Assembly (NCBI GenBank): GCA_020848075.1
Contig: JADLAV010000009.1
Location: 1 to 49,439 of the forward strand
Source of the DNA: Burkholderiales bacterium
GTDB taxonomy: Bacteria > Pseudomonadota > Gammaproteobacteria > Burkholderiales > SG8-39
Length of the DNA stretch: 49,439 nt
Reading direction: 5' to 3'
In this document: positions 16,122 through 23,680 of the stretch, piece after piece
How positions within the stretch are numbered: position 1 is the first letter of the stretch
How the letters are laid out: the number at the start of each line of letters is the position of its first letter
The notes under the pieces: model-generated
The model's database searches: none
Seen by the model: only the letters and a program-made list of their open reading frames with translations
What the model was told of the DNA's origin: nothing
Translations under genes and position numbers: made by a program

Positions 16122-16250
16122 GTCATCCCCGCGAAGCCTGTCCCCGAGGGTTTGATCGGGGAGCCGGGATCCAGCAAGTCGCCGATTGCGCTCGCGCTGG
16201 ATTCCCGCGGACCCTGCCCCCAAGGCGTGTCATTGGGGAGCGGGAATGAC
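16122..16250. repeat. Inverted pair of degenerate dispersed repeats between tusA and hdrC1
   Basis: Two roughly 53-bp arms face each other. One (16122-16174) begins GTCATCCCCGCG and ends CCGGGATCCAG. The other (16197-16250) begins CTGGATTCCCGCGG and ends GCGGGAATGAC. The arms are imperfect complements of each other and resemble the GTCATTCCCGCG...CCAG repeat scattered through many proteobacterial genomes. Transcribed from tusA toward hdrC1 the pair would form a long hairpin, so it may affect read-through or mRNA stability. Confidence 0.7.
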
Positions 16251-16277
16251 GGCCTCTCGCGGAGCTGCCCCAGCCAC

Positions 16278-16505
16278 CTACTTCTTCTTCATGAAGAAGG
16301 TGAATTCCTTGTTCGCCTCGGCGTGCTCGAGCAGCTCGTTCCCGGTCTGCTTCGAGAACGCCTGGAAGTCCTTCACGGACCCGGGATCGGTCGCGACGAT
16401 GCGCAGCACTTGGCCGCTCGCCATGTCGGTGAGCGCCTTCTTGGCGCGCAGTATGGGGAGCGGGCAGTTGAGTCCCCGCGCGTCCAGTTCCTTGTCGAAG
16501 TTCAT
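16278..16505 (-). CDS. tusA: TusA sulfur-carrier protein
   Basis: TusA carries sulfane sulfur as a cysteine persulfide and feeds it to sHdr in sulfur oxidizers. The 75-aa protein has the family signature LDARGLNCPLPILRAKKAL with Cys14 in the CPLP motif, and ends with FTFFMKKK. The ATG at 16505 is chosen because AGAGGAG lies 4-5 nt upstream; the alternative upstream start would add eight residues outside the TusA fold. It is the first gene of the minus-strand sulfur block, immediately downstream of a palindromic regulatory-looking region. Confidence 0.95.
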   Translation of the reverse strand: MNFDKELDARGLNCPLPILRAKKALTDMASGQVLRIVATDPGSVKDFQAFSKQTGNELLEHAEANKEFTFFMKKK

Positions 16506-16518
16506 GCTGACTCCTCTT

Positions 16519-16554
16519 CCGATGTTCAAATTGGGACATCGGCATTTATATGCC
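16519..16554 (-). promoter_or_regulatory. Two adjacent dyads just upstream of tusA: candidate operator/promoter
   Basis: CCGATGT-N10-ACATCGG (16519-16542) and GGCAT-N4-ATGCC (16541-16554) lie next to each other, 14-50 nt before the tusA start. Read on the minus strand the second contains TATAAA, a plausible -10. The spaced 7-bp dyad is what an ArsR-type repressor site could look like, but no regulator gene is in the window and no -35 was fixed. Confidence 0.4.
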
Positions 16555-16677
16555 GTTCGCCCGCGCCATTCAACCGCGCCCTGAGGCGTGGACCGTCCCG
16601 ACCCGCGTTCACCCTGCTTGCGTCATGGAATATTAGAGCTTGTTAATGTACCAACGATGGCGGCTCGCGGCAACCGT

Positions 16678-17658
16678 TCAGGCGATCGCCTGGTAGTAGA
16701 GGTTCTGCGGATGGTTCGCCTGCGCGAAGAAGAACCATCGCTCTGCCAGGAGGCCGGCGTACTGCGCCGCGAAGGCCGCCGCGAGGAGCGTCGATGAGCC
16801 GGCGGCGACACCCGCCCCCAGCAGCGCGATGGGGACCGGGAAAGCGAGGACCAGGAAGATCCACTTGATCGCGCGCAGGAAAGCGCGAGTGCGCCCGTGG
16901 ATGAACTCCCGCGTGTTGAAGGACCCCCCCATGAACCCCTGAGCCGTCTGGACCACCCGCGGATGCTTGACGCCGATCGCGGTCTGCAAGGATGACTTCG
17001 GCTTCAGCCCGGCGTTTCGGGCGAGCGATGCCGCCCGGGTCAGGAAACCGATTCCCGTGAGCACCGCGGCCCAGCCGCCGAGGAATGGCACGAGCTCGGG
17101 CGCCGTTCGGCCCGCGAACAGGGTCGCCAGCGTGAACCCGGAGGCCCCGCCCAGCATCAGATAGTTGGCGACGGTGAGCGGCGTCGCCCACTCCTGCAGG
17201 AACTTGATGCACGCGTAGATCATCCCGGTGCACAGGAACAGCGCGAATGCGAGCACCGTCGCGGCGGCCCCGATCGCGACCGACGGCGCGATCGTGAGCG
17301 CGGCGCCGAGCGCAACGCTCGGCTCACGCCAATCCGCCCAATGCGCGAGCCAATAGGCGGCCGTGGCGGCCATGAACGCCGGCAGGACGATCACCTCGCG
17401 CGATAGCCACGAGGTGCGCCAGCGCGCCGCCGCGCGCCACCCGCGCTCCGGTCGGCCGAGATGGAAGAACGACGCGACGAGGCCGAGCGCGAGCAACGCG
17501 AACGCGAGCGCCGTGCCGGGCGCATAGAACGCGGGCCCCGGCTGCGCGGGCAGGAACTCGAAGAGGCTGTAGAGCTCGACGGTGTAGAGCGCCAGGAAGA
17601 GCCCCTGACCGGCGCCGATCAGGGTGGTGAGGAAGATGACGGAGAAGGCGGGCTGCAT
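16678..17658 (-). CDS. soeC: SoeC, membrane anchor of sulfite dehydrogenase (DmsC/NrfD-like)
   Basis: SoeC anchors SoeAB to the cytoplasmic membrane and passes electrons to quinone. The 326-aa protein has about eight hydrophobic helices, e.g. 5-27, 46-66, 92-112, 118-150, 165-200, 265-300. It has the DmsC-like segment VASFFHLGRPERGWRAAARWRTSWLSRE broken between the second and third helices. It starts 6 bp after the soeB stop, the last gene of soeABC. DmsC or other CISM anchors look alike; sulfite is favoured because of the surrounding sulfur-oxidation genes. Confidence 0.87.
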   Translation of the reverse strand: MQPAFSVIFLTTLIGAGQGLFLALYTVELYSLFEFLPAQPGPAFYAPGTALAFALLALGLVASFFHLGRPERGWRAAARWRTSWLSREVIVLPAFMAATAAYWLAHWADWREPSVALGAALTIAPSVAIGAAATVLAFALFLCTGMIYACIKFLQEWATPLTVANYLMLGGASGFTLATLFAGRTAPELVPFLGGWAAVLTGIGFLTRAASLARNAGLKPKSSLQTAIGVKHPRVVQTAQGFMGGSFNTREFIHGRTRAFLRAIKWIFLVLAFPVPIALLGAGVAAGSSTLLAAAFAAQYAGLLAERWFFFAQANHPQNLYYQAIA

Positions 17659-17664
17659 GGCGGC

Positions 17665-18396
17665 CTACCAGCTCGTGACGTCATCGAGCGCCGGCTCCTT
17701 GAGCGACGGCTTCGGCAGCTTGCCGTCGACCTTGAGCGGGTTGTCGGCCCGCACCAGCTCGTCCGGCTGGATCACGATCTCGGTCCGGCGCCGCGGCAGA
17801 TAGTGGTTCGCCGGGTGCGTGCCCCACTCGGGCATGAGCTGATAGCCGCCCCGCTCCCGGATCGCGACCGCGACGGCCGAATCCGGATCGTGGATGTCGC
17901 CGAAGAGCCGCGCGTTGGTCGGGCAGGCCATCACGCAGGCCGGGCGGCGCTCTTCGCGCGGCAGCTTCTGGTCGTAGATGCGGTCCACGCAGAGCGTGCA
18001 CTTCTTCATCACCTTCTGGTGCTCGTCGATTTCGCGCACCCCGTAGGGACACGCCCAGGAACAGTACTTGCAGCCGATGCACTTGTCGTAGTCGACCAGC
18101 ACGATGCCGTCCTCGGCCCGCTTGTAGCTCGCGCCGGTCGGGCACACCGGCACGCACGGCGGGTCCTCGCAGTGCAGGCAGGACTTCGGGAAGTGCACGG
18201 TCTGGGTGTTCGGATACTCGCCCACCTCGAACGTCTGGACACGGTTGAAGAAGGTGCCGGTCGGATCGGCGTCGTACGGCCGGTCGTCGGAGAGATAGCC
18301 CGCGATGCCGGAGGTGTTCCACTCCTTGCAGCTCGTGACGCACGCCTGGCAGCCGACGCAGACGTTGAGATCGATCACCAACGCGAGCTGAGTCAC
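17665..18396 (-). CDS. soeB: SoeB, four-cluster ferredoxin subunit of sulfite dehydrogenase
   Basis: A 243-aa DmsB/NrfC-like electron-transfer protein. Four cysteine groups are seen: CVGCQACVTSCKEWN (about 12-26), CLHCEDPPCVPVCPTGASYK, CIGCKYCSWACPYGVRE and CTLCVDRI with CVMACPTNARLFGD. Together they would bind four [4Fe-4S] clusters linking SoeA to SoeC. The start is GTG at 18396, preceded by GGGAG at 8 nt, and is the last of three tandem 32-bp copies of this initiation region. Confidence 0.9.
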   Translation of the reverse strand: MTQLALVIDLNVCVGCQACVTSCKEWNTSGIAGYLSDDRPYDADPTGTFFNRVQTFEVGEYPNTQTVHFPKSCLHCEDPPCVPVCPTGASYKRAEDGIVLVDYDKCIGCKYCSWACPYGVREIDEHQKVMKKCTLCVDRIYDQKLPREERRPACVMACPTNARLFGDIHDPDSAVAVAIRERGGYQLMPEWGTHPANHYLPRRRTEIVIQPDELVRADNPLKVDGKLPKPSLKEPALDDVTSW

Positions 18397-18474
18397 CGCG
18401 AGCGCTCCCTTCCTTCGGGCTGAGTCACAACGAGCGTTCCTTTCCCCCGAGCTGGGTCACAGCGAGCGTTCCAT
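18385..18474 (-). repeat. Three tandem 32-bp repeats duplicating the soeB translation start
   Basis: Imperfect units with exact 32-bp period: the AGTCAC/GGTCAC core sits at 18391, 18423 and 18455. On the minus strand each unit carries a purine-rich stretch, then CGCTCG-N2-GTGACYCAG. GTG at 18460 opens a 12-codon reading frame whose TGA overlaps the GTG at 18428 (GTGA). That frame too ends in TGA overlapping the real soeB GTG at 18396. Confidence 0.9.
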
Positions 18475-18484
18475 GCGATCGCCG

Positions 18485-21475
18485 TCATCGCCGGCGCCTC
18501 CGGTCGGCTCCGCTGCCGTCCATTGCCCCCGCCGCGACGTAGGCTTGCCAGAGCTTCCGCACCCCCGCCATTCCCGGGTAGGCGCGCATCGACGCGAACT
18601 GCGGCCAAGTCTCCCGCGCCTCGTCGGGCGCGGCCTTCGAGATCCGCACGCGCACGTCGTACCAGCCGGCCTGGCCGGTGACGGGGTCGGAGTTCGAGAT
18701 CCGGCCGCCATCGGATGCGACGGGCAGCTCCTCGGTGATCAGGTGGTTCAGCAGGAAGCCCTTGCGCGATTCGTTCGCGTCCGGCGCAAGCGCCCACGCG
18801 CCGGACGCCTTGCCGATCGCGTTCCAGGTCCAGACCGTGCCCGCCTCCACCGCCTCGGAGTGACGGCACATGCACCGCACCTTGCCCCACTGCGACTCGA
18901 CCCAGATCCAGTCGCCGTCCTCGATACCCTGCAATCGCGCGGTGCGCGGGTTGACGAAGAGGTAGTTGTGGGTGTGGATCTGCCGCAGCCACGCGTTCTG
19001 CGAGTCCCACGAGTGGTACATCGCCATCGGCCGCTGCGTGACCGCGGCGAGCGGATACTTGCGCGTGTCGCTCGCCTGCACCTCGAGCGGCGGGTAGTAG
19101 AACGGCAGCGGGTCGAAGTAGGTCGCGATGCGACTGCGCAGGTGCTCCGGCGGCCGGCGCACGGGTTTCCGCTCGACGCCTTCCGCGCCGGCCTTCCCGC
19201 CTTCCCGGCCCCCTCCTTTCCCGCCGCCTTTTCCCGTGGCCGCGAGCCGGAAGCGCTGGAGCACTTCGGAGTAGATGTGCACCAGCACCGGGTCGCTGTA
19301 GCGGCGGATGCGCGCCCGCTGCGCCCACTCCATGTAGCCGCGGTTCCAGTTGCGCATGTACTGATAGGACGGCGGCAGCGGGAGGTGGAACACGCAGTTG
19401 TTCTGCGCATACATCTCCCACTGCTGCGGATTCGGCTCGCCCTTCATGAATTTCTCGCCGCCCTTGCCGCGCCACCCGGCGAGAAAACCGATCCCGGAGC
19501 CCGGCTCGGTCTCGAAGTTCACGATGAAGTCGGGATAGTCCCGGTACTTGCGGCTGCCGTCCGGGTGAGCGAAGGCGGGCAGCGCAAGCCGGCTGCCGAG
19601 CTCGATCAGCACTTCCTGGAACGGCTTGCAGTCGCCGGTCGGCGGCACCACCGGAACGCGCACCGAGTCCACGGGCCCGTCGAACTCCGAGATCGGGCGG
19701 TCGAGCATCGACATCACGTCGTGCCGCTCGAGATACGTGGTGTCGGGCAGCAGGAGATCGGCAAACGCCGACATCTCCGAATGGAACGCATCGCACACGA
19801 CGAGGAACGGGATCCGGTATTCCCCGCCCTCGTCGCGGTCGTTCAGCATCTTGCGCACCTCGGTGGTGTTCATGGTCGAATTCCACGCCATGTTCGCCAT
19901 GAAGATGAGGAGCGTGTCGATGCGGTACGGGTCGCCGCGCCAGGCGTTGGTGATGACGTTGTGCATCAGCCCGTGCACCGCCAGCGGGTATTCCCAGGAA
20001 AACGCCTTGTCGATGCGCACGGGCTTGCCGTGCTCGTCGATGAAGAGGTCGTCCGGCGAGCCCGGCCAGCCGAGCGCGAGGCCTCCGAGCGGGGTGTTCG
20101 GCTGCACGCCCTGCGGGCCCTTCGGCGTCTTGGCGGCCGGCGGAATCGCGCGCGGAAACGGCGCCTTGTGCCGGAACCCGCCGGGCCGATCGATGGTGCC
20201 GAGGAGGCTCATCAGGATCGCCAGCGCGCGAATGGTCTGGAAGCCGTTCGAGTGCGCCGCGAGACCGCGCATCGCGTGAAACGCCACCGGGTTGCCGGTG
20301 ACCGTCTCGTGCTCGCGGCCCCAGCAGTCGGTCCAGGCGATGGGCAATTCGATCCGCTCGTCGCGCGCGGTGATGCCCATCTCGTGCGCGAGCCGGCGGA
20401 TGGTCGCCGCCGGCACGCCGGTGATGCCTTCCGCCCACTCGGCGGTGTATTGCTTCAGCCGCTCCTCGAGGAGCTGAAACGCGGGCTTCACGCGCGTGCC
20501 GCCCGCGAGCGTGAACTCGCCGAAGAGATAAGGGTCGGCGCCTTCCTGGTGTGTCGGTACGGGGCCGTTCGTGTGCCGGTCCCACCACAACATGTTCCGC
20601 GGATAGTCCGGGACCGGCTCCTCCTGGCCCGGCTCCGAGACGAGGAGTCCGAACGCGTCGCTCGTTTCGTCCACGTTCACCAGCTGTCCGGCGTTGCTGT
20701 AGCGCACCAGGAACTCGCGGTCGTAGAGGCCCGCCGCCACCAGCTCGTGCATGACGGCGAGCAGGAACGCGCCGTCGGTGCCCGGGCGGATCGGCACCCA
20801 CTCGTCGGCGATCGCCGAGTAGCCGGTGCGCACGGGGTTGACCGAGACGAACCGCCCGCCGCGCCGCTTGAACTTCGAGATCGCGATCTTGAGCGGATTC
20901 GAGTGGTGATCCTCGGCCGTGCCGATCATCACGAAGAGCCTGGCGCGGTCGAGGTCGGGGCCGCCGAACTCCCAAAACGAGCCGCCGATCGTGTAGATCA
21001 TGCCGGCGGCCATGTTGACCGAGCAGAAGCCGCCGTGCGCCGCGTAGTTCGGCGTGCCGAACTGCCGCGCGAAGAGGCCGGTGAGGGCCTGCATCTGGTC
21101 GCGGCCGGTGAAGAGCGCGAACTTTTTCGGGTCGGTCGCGCGGATCTTCGCGAGGCGCTCCGCGAGGACCTCGAACGCGCGCTCCCAGGAAATCTCTTCG
21201 AACTCGCCCGCGCCGCGATCCGCGTCCGATTTCCGCATGAGCGGCTTGGTGAGGCGGCCCGGGGAGTACTGCTTCATGATCCCCGAGGACCCCTTCGCGC
21301 AGATGACGCCGCGATTGAGGGGGTGCTCCGGGTTGCCATCGATGTAGCGAACCTTGCCGTCGACGAGATGCACGCGGATGCCGCAGCGACAGGCGCACAT
21401 GTAGCAGGTCGTCGTCTTGATCTGCGCCGTTGGCGCGAGAGGGGCAGCGGATGGCGGCGGCAGCGAAGCGTTCAT
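18485..21475 (-). CDS. soeA: SoeA, molybdopterin catalytic subunit of sulfite dehydrogenase
   Basis: SoeA oxidises sulfite to sulfate in the cytoplasm with a Mo-bis-MGD cofactor. The 996-aa protein starts with the [4Fe-4S] region TCYMCACRCGIRV (about 21-33) and GVICAKGSSG (about 55-64), followed by the DMSO-reductase-type catalytic domain. An N-linked cofactor-binding C-terminal domain contains GQAGWYDVRV. No twin-arginine signal is present, consistent with a cytoplasmic enzyme. A Gly/Lys-rich insertion (about 740-770) just before RRPPEHLRSRIATYFDPLPF is low-complexity and may be a linker. Related enzymes reduce polysulfide, thiosulfate or tetrathionate; context favours sulfite oxidation. No clear ribosome site precedes the ATG. 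Confidence 0.87.
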   Translation of the reverse strand: MNASLPPPSAAPLAPTAQIKTTTCYMCACRCGIRVHLVDGKVRYIDGNPEHPLNRGVICAKGSSGIMKQYSPGRLTKPLMRKSDADRGAGEFEEISWERAFEVLAERLAKIRATDPKKFALFTGRDQMQALTGLFARQFGTPNYAAHGGFCSVNMAAGMIYTIGGSFWEFGGPDLDRARLFVMIGTAEDHHSNPLKIAISKFKRRGGRFVSVNPVRTGYSAIADEWVPIRPGTDGAFLLAVMHELVAAGLYDREFLVRYSNAGQLVNVDETSDAFGLLVSEPGQEEPVPDYPRNMLWWDRHTNGPVPTHQEGADPYLFGEFTLAGGTRVKPAFQLLEERLKQYTAEWAEGITGVPAATIRRLAHEMGITARDERIELPIAWTDCWGREHETVTGNPVAFHAMRGLAAHSNGFQTIRALAILMSLLGTIDRPGGFRHKAPFPRAIPPAAKTPKGPQGVQPNTPLGGLALGWPGSPDDLFIDEHGKPVRIDKAFSWEYPLAVHGLMHNVITNAWRGDPYRIDTLLIFMANMAWNSTMNTTEVRKMLNDRDEGGEYRIPFLVVCDAFHSEMSAFADLLLPDTTYLERHDVMSMLDRPISEFDGPVDSVRVPVVPPTGDCKPFQEVLIELGSRLALPAFAHPDGSRKYRDYPDFIVNFETEPGSGIGFLAGWRGKGGEKFMKGEPNPQQWEMYAQNNCVFHLPLPPSYQYMRNWNRGYMEWAQRARIRRYSDPVLVHIYSEVLQRFRLAATGKGGGKGGGREGGKAGAEGVERKPVRRPPEHLRSRIATYFDPLPFYYPPLEVQASDTRKYPLAAVTQRPMAMYHSWDSQNAWLRQIHTHNYLFVNPRTARLQGIEDGDWIWVESQWGKVRCMCRHSEAVEAGTVWTWNAIGKASGAWALAPDANESRKGFLLNHLITEELPVASDGGRISNSDPVTGQAGWYDVRVRISKAAPDEARETWPQFASMRAYPGMAGVRKLWQAYVAAGAMDGSGADRRRRR

Positions 21476-21668
21476 GCCCGAGCGTGCTCGAAGGAAGGCC
21501 GCGAGTATAGAATTCGCCTAACCGCCGGAAAACGTGGCGATTCTGATCCGGCGATCAACCACTTTGATTCAAGCTGCTTGTGGATTCTTCGGATCACGTT
21601 GCACCACGCCACCACCGAACGCGTTCGCGAGCGCCCGAGCGCGCGCGCCGCGGATCCGCGAGAGGCCG

Positions 21669-22052
21669 ATGAGCACGATACCCGATTTCAACGATGCTGA
21701 GCGCTGGGTGGTGGAGAGCGCGCTGCGCGAGCGCTACGGCGAGCGCACCCCGATCGAGCTCGCCGACGCCGAGGTGCGGCTCGACCCGGAGGTTCCCGCG
21801 CTCACGAGTTGCCCGACGATCTACTGGACGGCGCGCGGCGCACATTTCGTGATCATGAAGACCGGTAGAGAGCGGTATCGCTGCCAGTTCTTCTACAGCG
21901 CGCATCAGCACTACGGGACCGCGCGGGCGGAGTACGACGAGCTCGCAGACTGCGTGGTGAGCCTCCTCCGCGCGCAGGCCGACCACGAGAAGGAGACCCA
22001 CGGCGTGCACTCGGGCATGGTCCGCGACGAGCTCGGAGACGAGGGGGAGTGA
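21669..22052 (+). CDS. Hypothetical protein, 127 aa
   Basis: Family not recognised. The product is small, soluble and acidic with two cysteines, a beta-rich centre (TIYWTARGAHFVIMKTGRERYRCQFFYSA broken over two strands, about 48-76) and a histidine-rich end (HEKETHGVHSGM). There is no signal peptide or TM helix. GAGAGG precedes the ATG at 21669. It is divergent from soeA, sharing a 193-bp upstream region, and precedes a degraded phosphoesterase remnant and qmoA. Confidence 0.6.
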   Translation: MSTIPDFNDAERWVVESALRERYGERTPIELADAEVRLDPEVPALTSCPTIYWTARGAHFVIMKTGRERYRCQFFYSAHQHYGTARAEYDELADCVVSLLRAQADHEKETHGVHSGMVRDELGDEGE

Positions 22053-22081
22053 CGCTCGAGCGGGCGCGCGCGCCTCGCCCG

Positions 22082-22201
22082 ATGAAGATCTGCGTCGTCT
22101 CCGACAGTCACGACGCGAGCGCGAGGGGTGGCTGCGACCGGCGCCTACGAGGTCGTCTTCTTCGGGCACGGTCAAGTAGCGGCGATCGAGCGGCTCTATT
22201 G
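22082..22201 (+). pseudogene. Remnant of a YfcE/MJ0936-type metallophosphoesterase
   Basis: An ATG opens a frame reading MKICVVSDSHDA, which looks like the first strand and metal-binding motif of this phosphodiesterase family. After about 60 bp the +1 frame reads AYEVVFFGHGQVAAIERLY and stop, resembling the family's C-terminal VFFGHTH strand. The intact enzyme is about 160-180 aa, so some 120 codons appear deleted and the reading frame is broken. The His of GHTH is changed to Gln. Call is based on these two short matches. Confidence 0.45.
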
Positions 22202-22248
22202 ACGCATACGAATATTCAGTCGCACGCTTGATCCAATGCAAACGAGCG

Positions 22249-22269
22249 CCGCCGGCCGGCGGGTAGAAT
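22249..22269 (+). promoter_or_regulatory. 14-bp perfect palindrome next to a possible -10 upstream of qmoA
   Basis: CCGCCGGCCGGCGG (22249-22262) is a perfect palindrome followed two bases later by TAGAAT, about 42 nt before the qmoA start. It could be an operator overlapping a promoter. The GC-rich composition makes chance palindromes more likely. Confidence 0.3.
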
Positions 22270-22310
22270 CCTCGCCTGCGCTCGCGTGCGGCGAGCAAAG
22301 GGGAAGCGGA

Positions 22311-23597
22311 ATGGCGTCGGTCGTCGCAACGAACCAGACGATTCTCGTCGTCGGCGGCGGGGTGAGCGGGATGACGGCGGCGCTCGAGGCGGCCGAGTGC
22401 GGCAAGCAGGTCGTGCTGGTCGAGAACACCGCCACGCTCGGCGGTCGCACCTCCGTGCTGTACCGCTACTTCCCCAAGCTCTGCCACCCGGTCTGCGGCC
22501 TCGAGATCAACCTGCGCCGCCTGAAGGGCAATCGCAACGTGCGCGTGCTCACCCTCGCCGAGGTGACCGGGATCTCCGGCACGCGCGGCGACTTCACGGT
22601 GACCGTGAAGCGCTCGCCCCGGTACGTGAATGAGAACTGCACCGCATGCGGCGCGTGTGCCGAAGCGGTGAGCACGCAAGTGCCGAACCCGTGGAATTAC
22701 GGCCTCGACCGGATGAAGGCCGCCTATCTGCCGCACGCGATGGCCTATCCGCAGCGCTACGTGCTCGATCCCTCCATCATCGGCACGCCAGACGCGGAGA
22801 AGGCCAAGGCCGCCTGCAAGTACGGCGCGATCGACCTCGGCATGGCCGAAGAGACGCTCGAGCTCAAGGTGGGCGCGATCGTCTGGGCCACCGGCTGGCA
22901 GCCCTACGACGCCGCGAGGATCCAGCCCTACGGCTACGGCCGCTTCCCGAACGTCATCACCAGCGTGGAGTTCGAGCGGCTGGCCGATCCGCACGGGCCG
23001 ACCGGCGGCAAGATCCTGCGGCCGTCCGACGGCAAGGAGGCGAAGGACGTCGCCTTCATCCAGTGCGCCGGCTCGCGCGACGAGAACCACCTCCGGCACT
23101 GCTCGCGCATCTGCTGCATGGCCTCGCTCAAGCAGACGCAATACGTGCGCGAGGCGTTCGGCGACGGGGCGCAGTCCACCGTCTATTACATCGACATCCG
23201 CGCGATCGACCGCCTCGAGGACTTCTACGCGAGGGTGCAGAAGGACACGACCGTCAGGTTCGTGAAGTCGAAGGTGGCCCGCATCGCCGAGGACCAGGCG
23301 ACGCGCGACCCGATCCTGCACGGCGTCGACACCGAGGGCTATCACCGCTACGCCAACCGCCACGACCTGGCGGTCCTCGCGATCGGCATGGCGCCGAGCG
23401 TGAAGGCCGCCGACATCCCGGCCGAGGTGGTCGAGGACTCGAGCGGCTTCATCGAAGCCGCGGCCGAGCGCGCCGCCGTGTTCGGCGCCGGCTGCGCGAC
23501 GAACGCGCTCGACGTGAACCGCTCGGTGCAGAACGCCACCGCCGCCGCGCTGCGTGCGATCCAGGTCGTCAACCGCGCCGCGCGTGCCGAAACATGA
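22311..23597 (+). CDS. qmoA: QmoA, flavoprotein subunit of the Qmo complex
   Basis: QmoA is an HdrA-like flavoprotein that exchanges electrons with APS reductase; in oxidizers it accepts them from AprBA. The 428-aa protein has the FAD motif LVVGGGVSGMTAALEA (about 12-27), a NCTACGACAEAV cysteine group (about 108-119), and the HdrA-type IQCAGSRDENHLRHCSRICCMASLKQ (broken here by positions about 249-274). It ends with FGAGCATNALDVNRSVQNAT. GGGGAAG stands 5 nt before the ATG. It is the first gene of qmoA-qmoB-hdrC-hdrB, with 83 bp before qmoB. Confidence 0.92.
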   Translation: MASVVATNQTILVVGGGVSGMTAALEAAECGKQVVLVENTATLGGRTSVLYRYFPKLCHPVCGLEINLRRLKGNRNVRVLTLAEVTGISGTRGDFTVTVKRSPRYVNENCTACGACAEAVSTQVPNPWNYGLDRMKAAYLPHAMAYPQRYVLDPSIIGTPDAEKAKAACKYGAIDLGMAEETLELKVGAIVWATGWQPYDAARIQPYGYGRFPNVITSVEFERLADPHGPTGGKILRPSDGKEAKDVAFIQCAGSRDENHLRHCSRICCMASLKQTQYVREAFGDGAQSTVYYIDIRAIDRLEDFYARVQKDTTVRFVKSKVARIAEDQATRDPILHGVDTEGYHRYANRHDLAVLAIGMAPSVKAADIPAEVVEDSSGFIEAAAERAAVFGAGCATNALDVNRSVQNATAAALRAIQVVNRAARAET

Positions 23598-23680
23598 CCA
23601 TACCGATGCGCTGGAGCGAGGAATTTTTTGCGGGCGTGAGGGCTCGGGCGCGGAGTCGCGACGACGCGAGAGAGTAGCAA

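Noticed and set aside
18485-21475. Polysulfide, thiosulfate or tetrathionate reductase catalytic subunit
   Set aside because: No Tat signal and an oxidative sulfur context favour cytoplasmic SoeA; the alternative cannot be fully excluded from sequence alone.
18473-21700. 1075-codon open frame opposite soeA
   Set aside because: It is arginine-, histidine- and valine-rich antisense sequence caused by high GC; the opposite strand encodes an intact SoeA.
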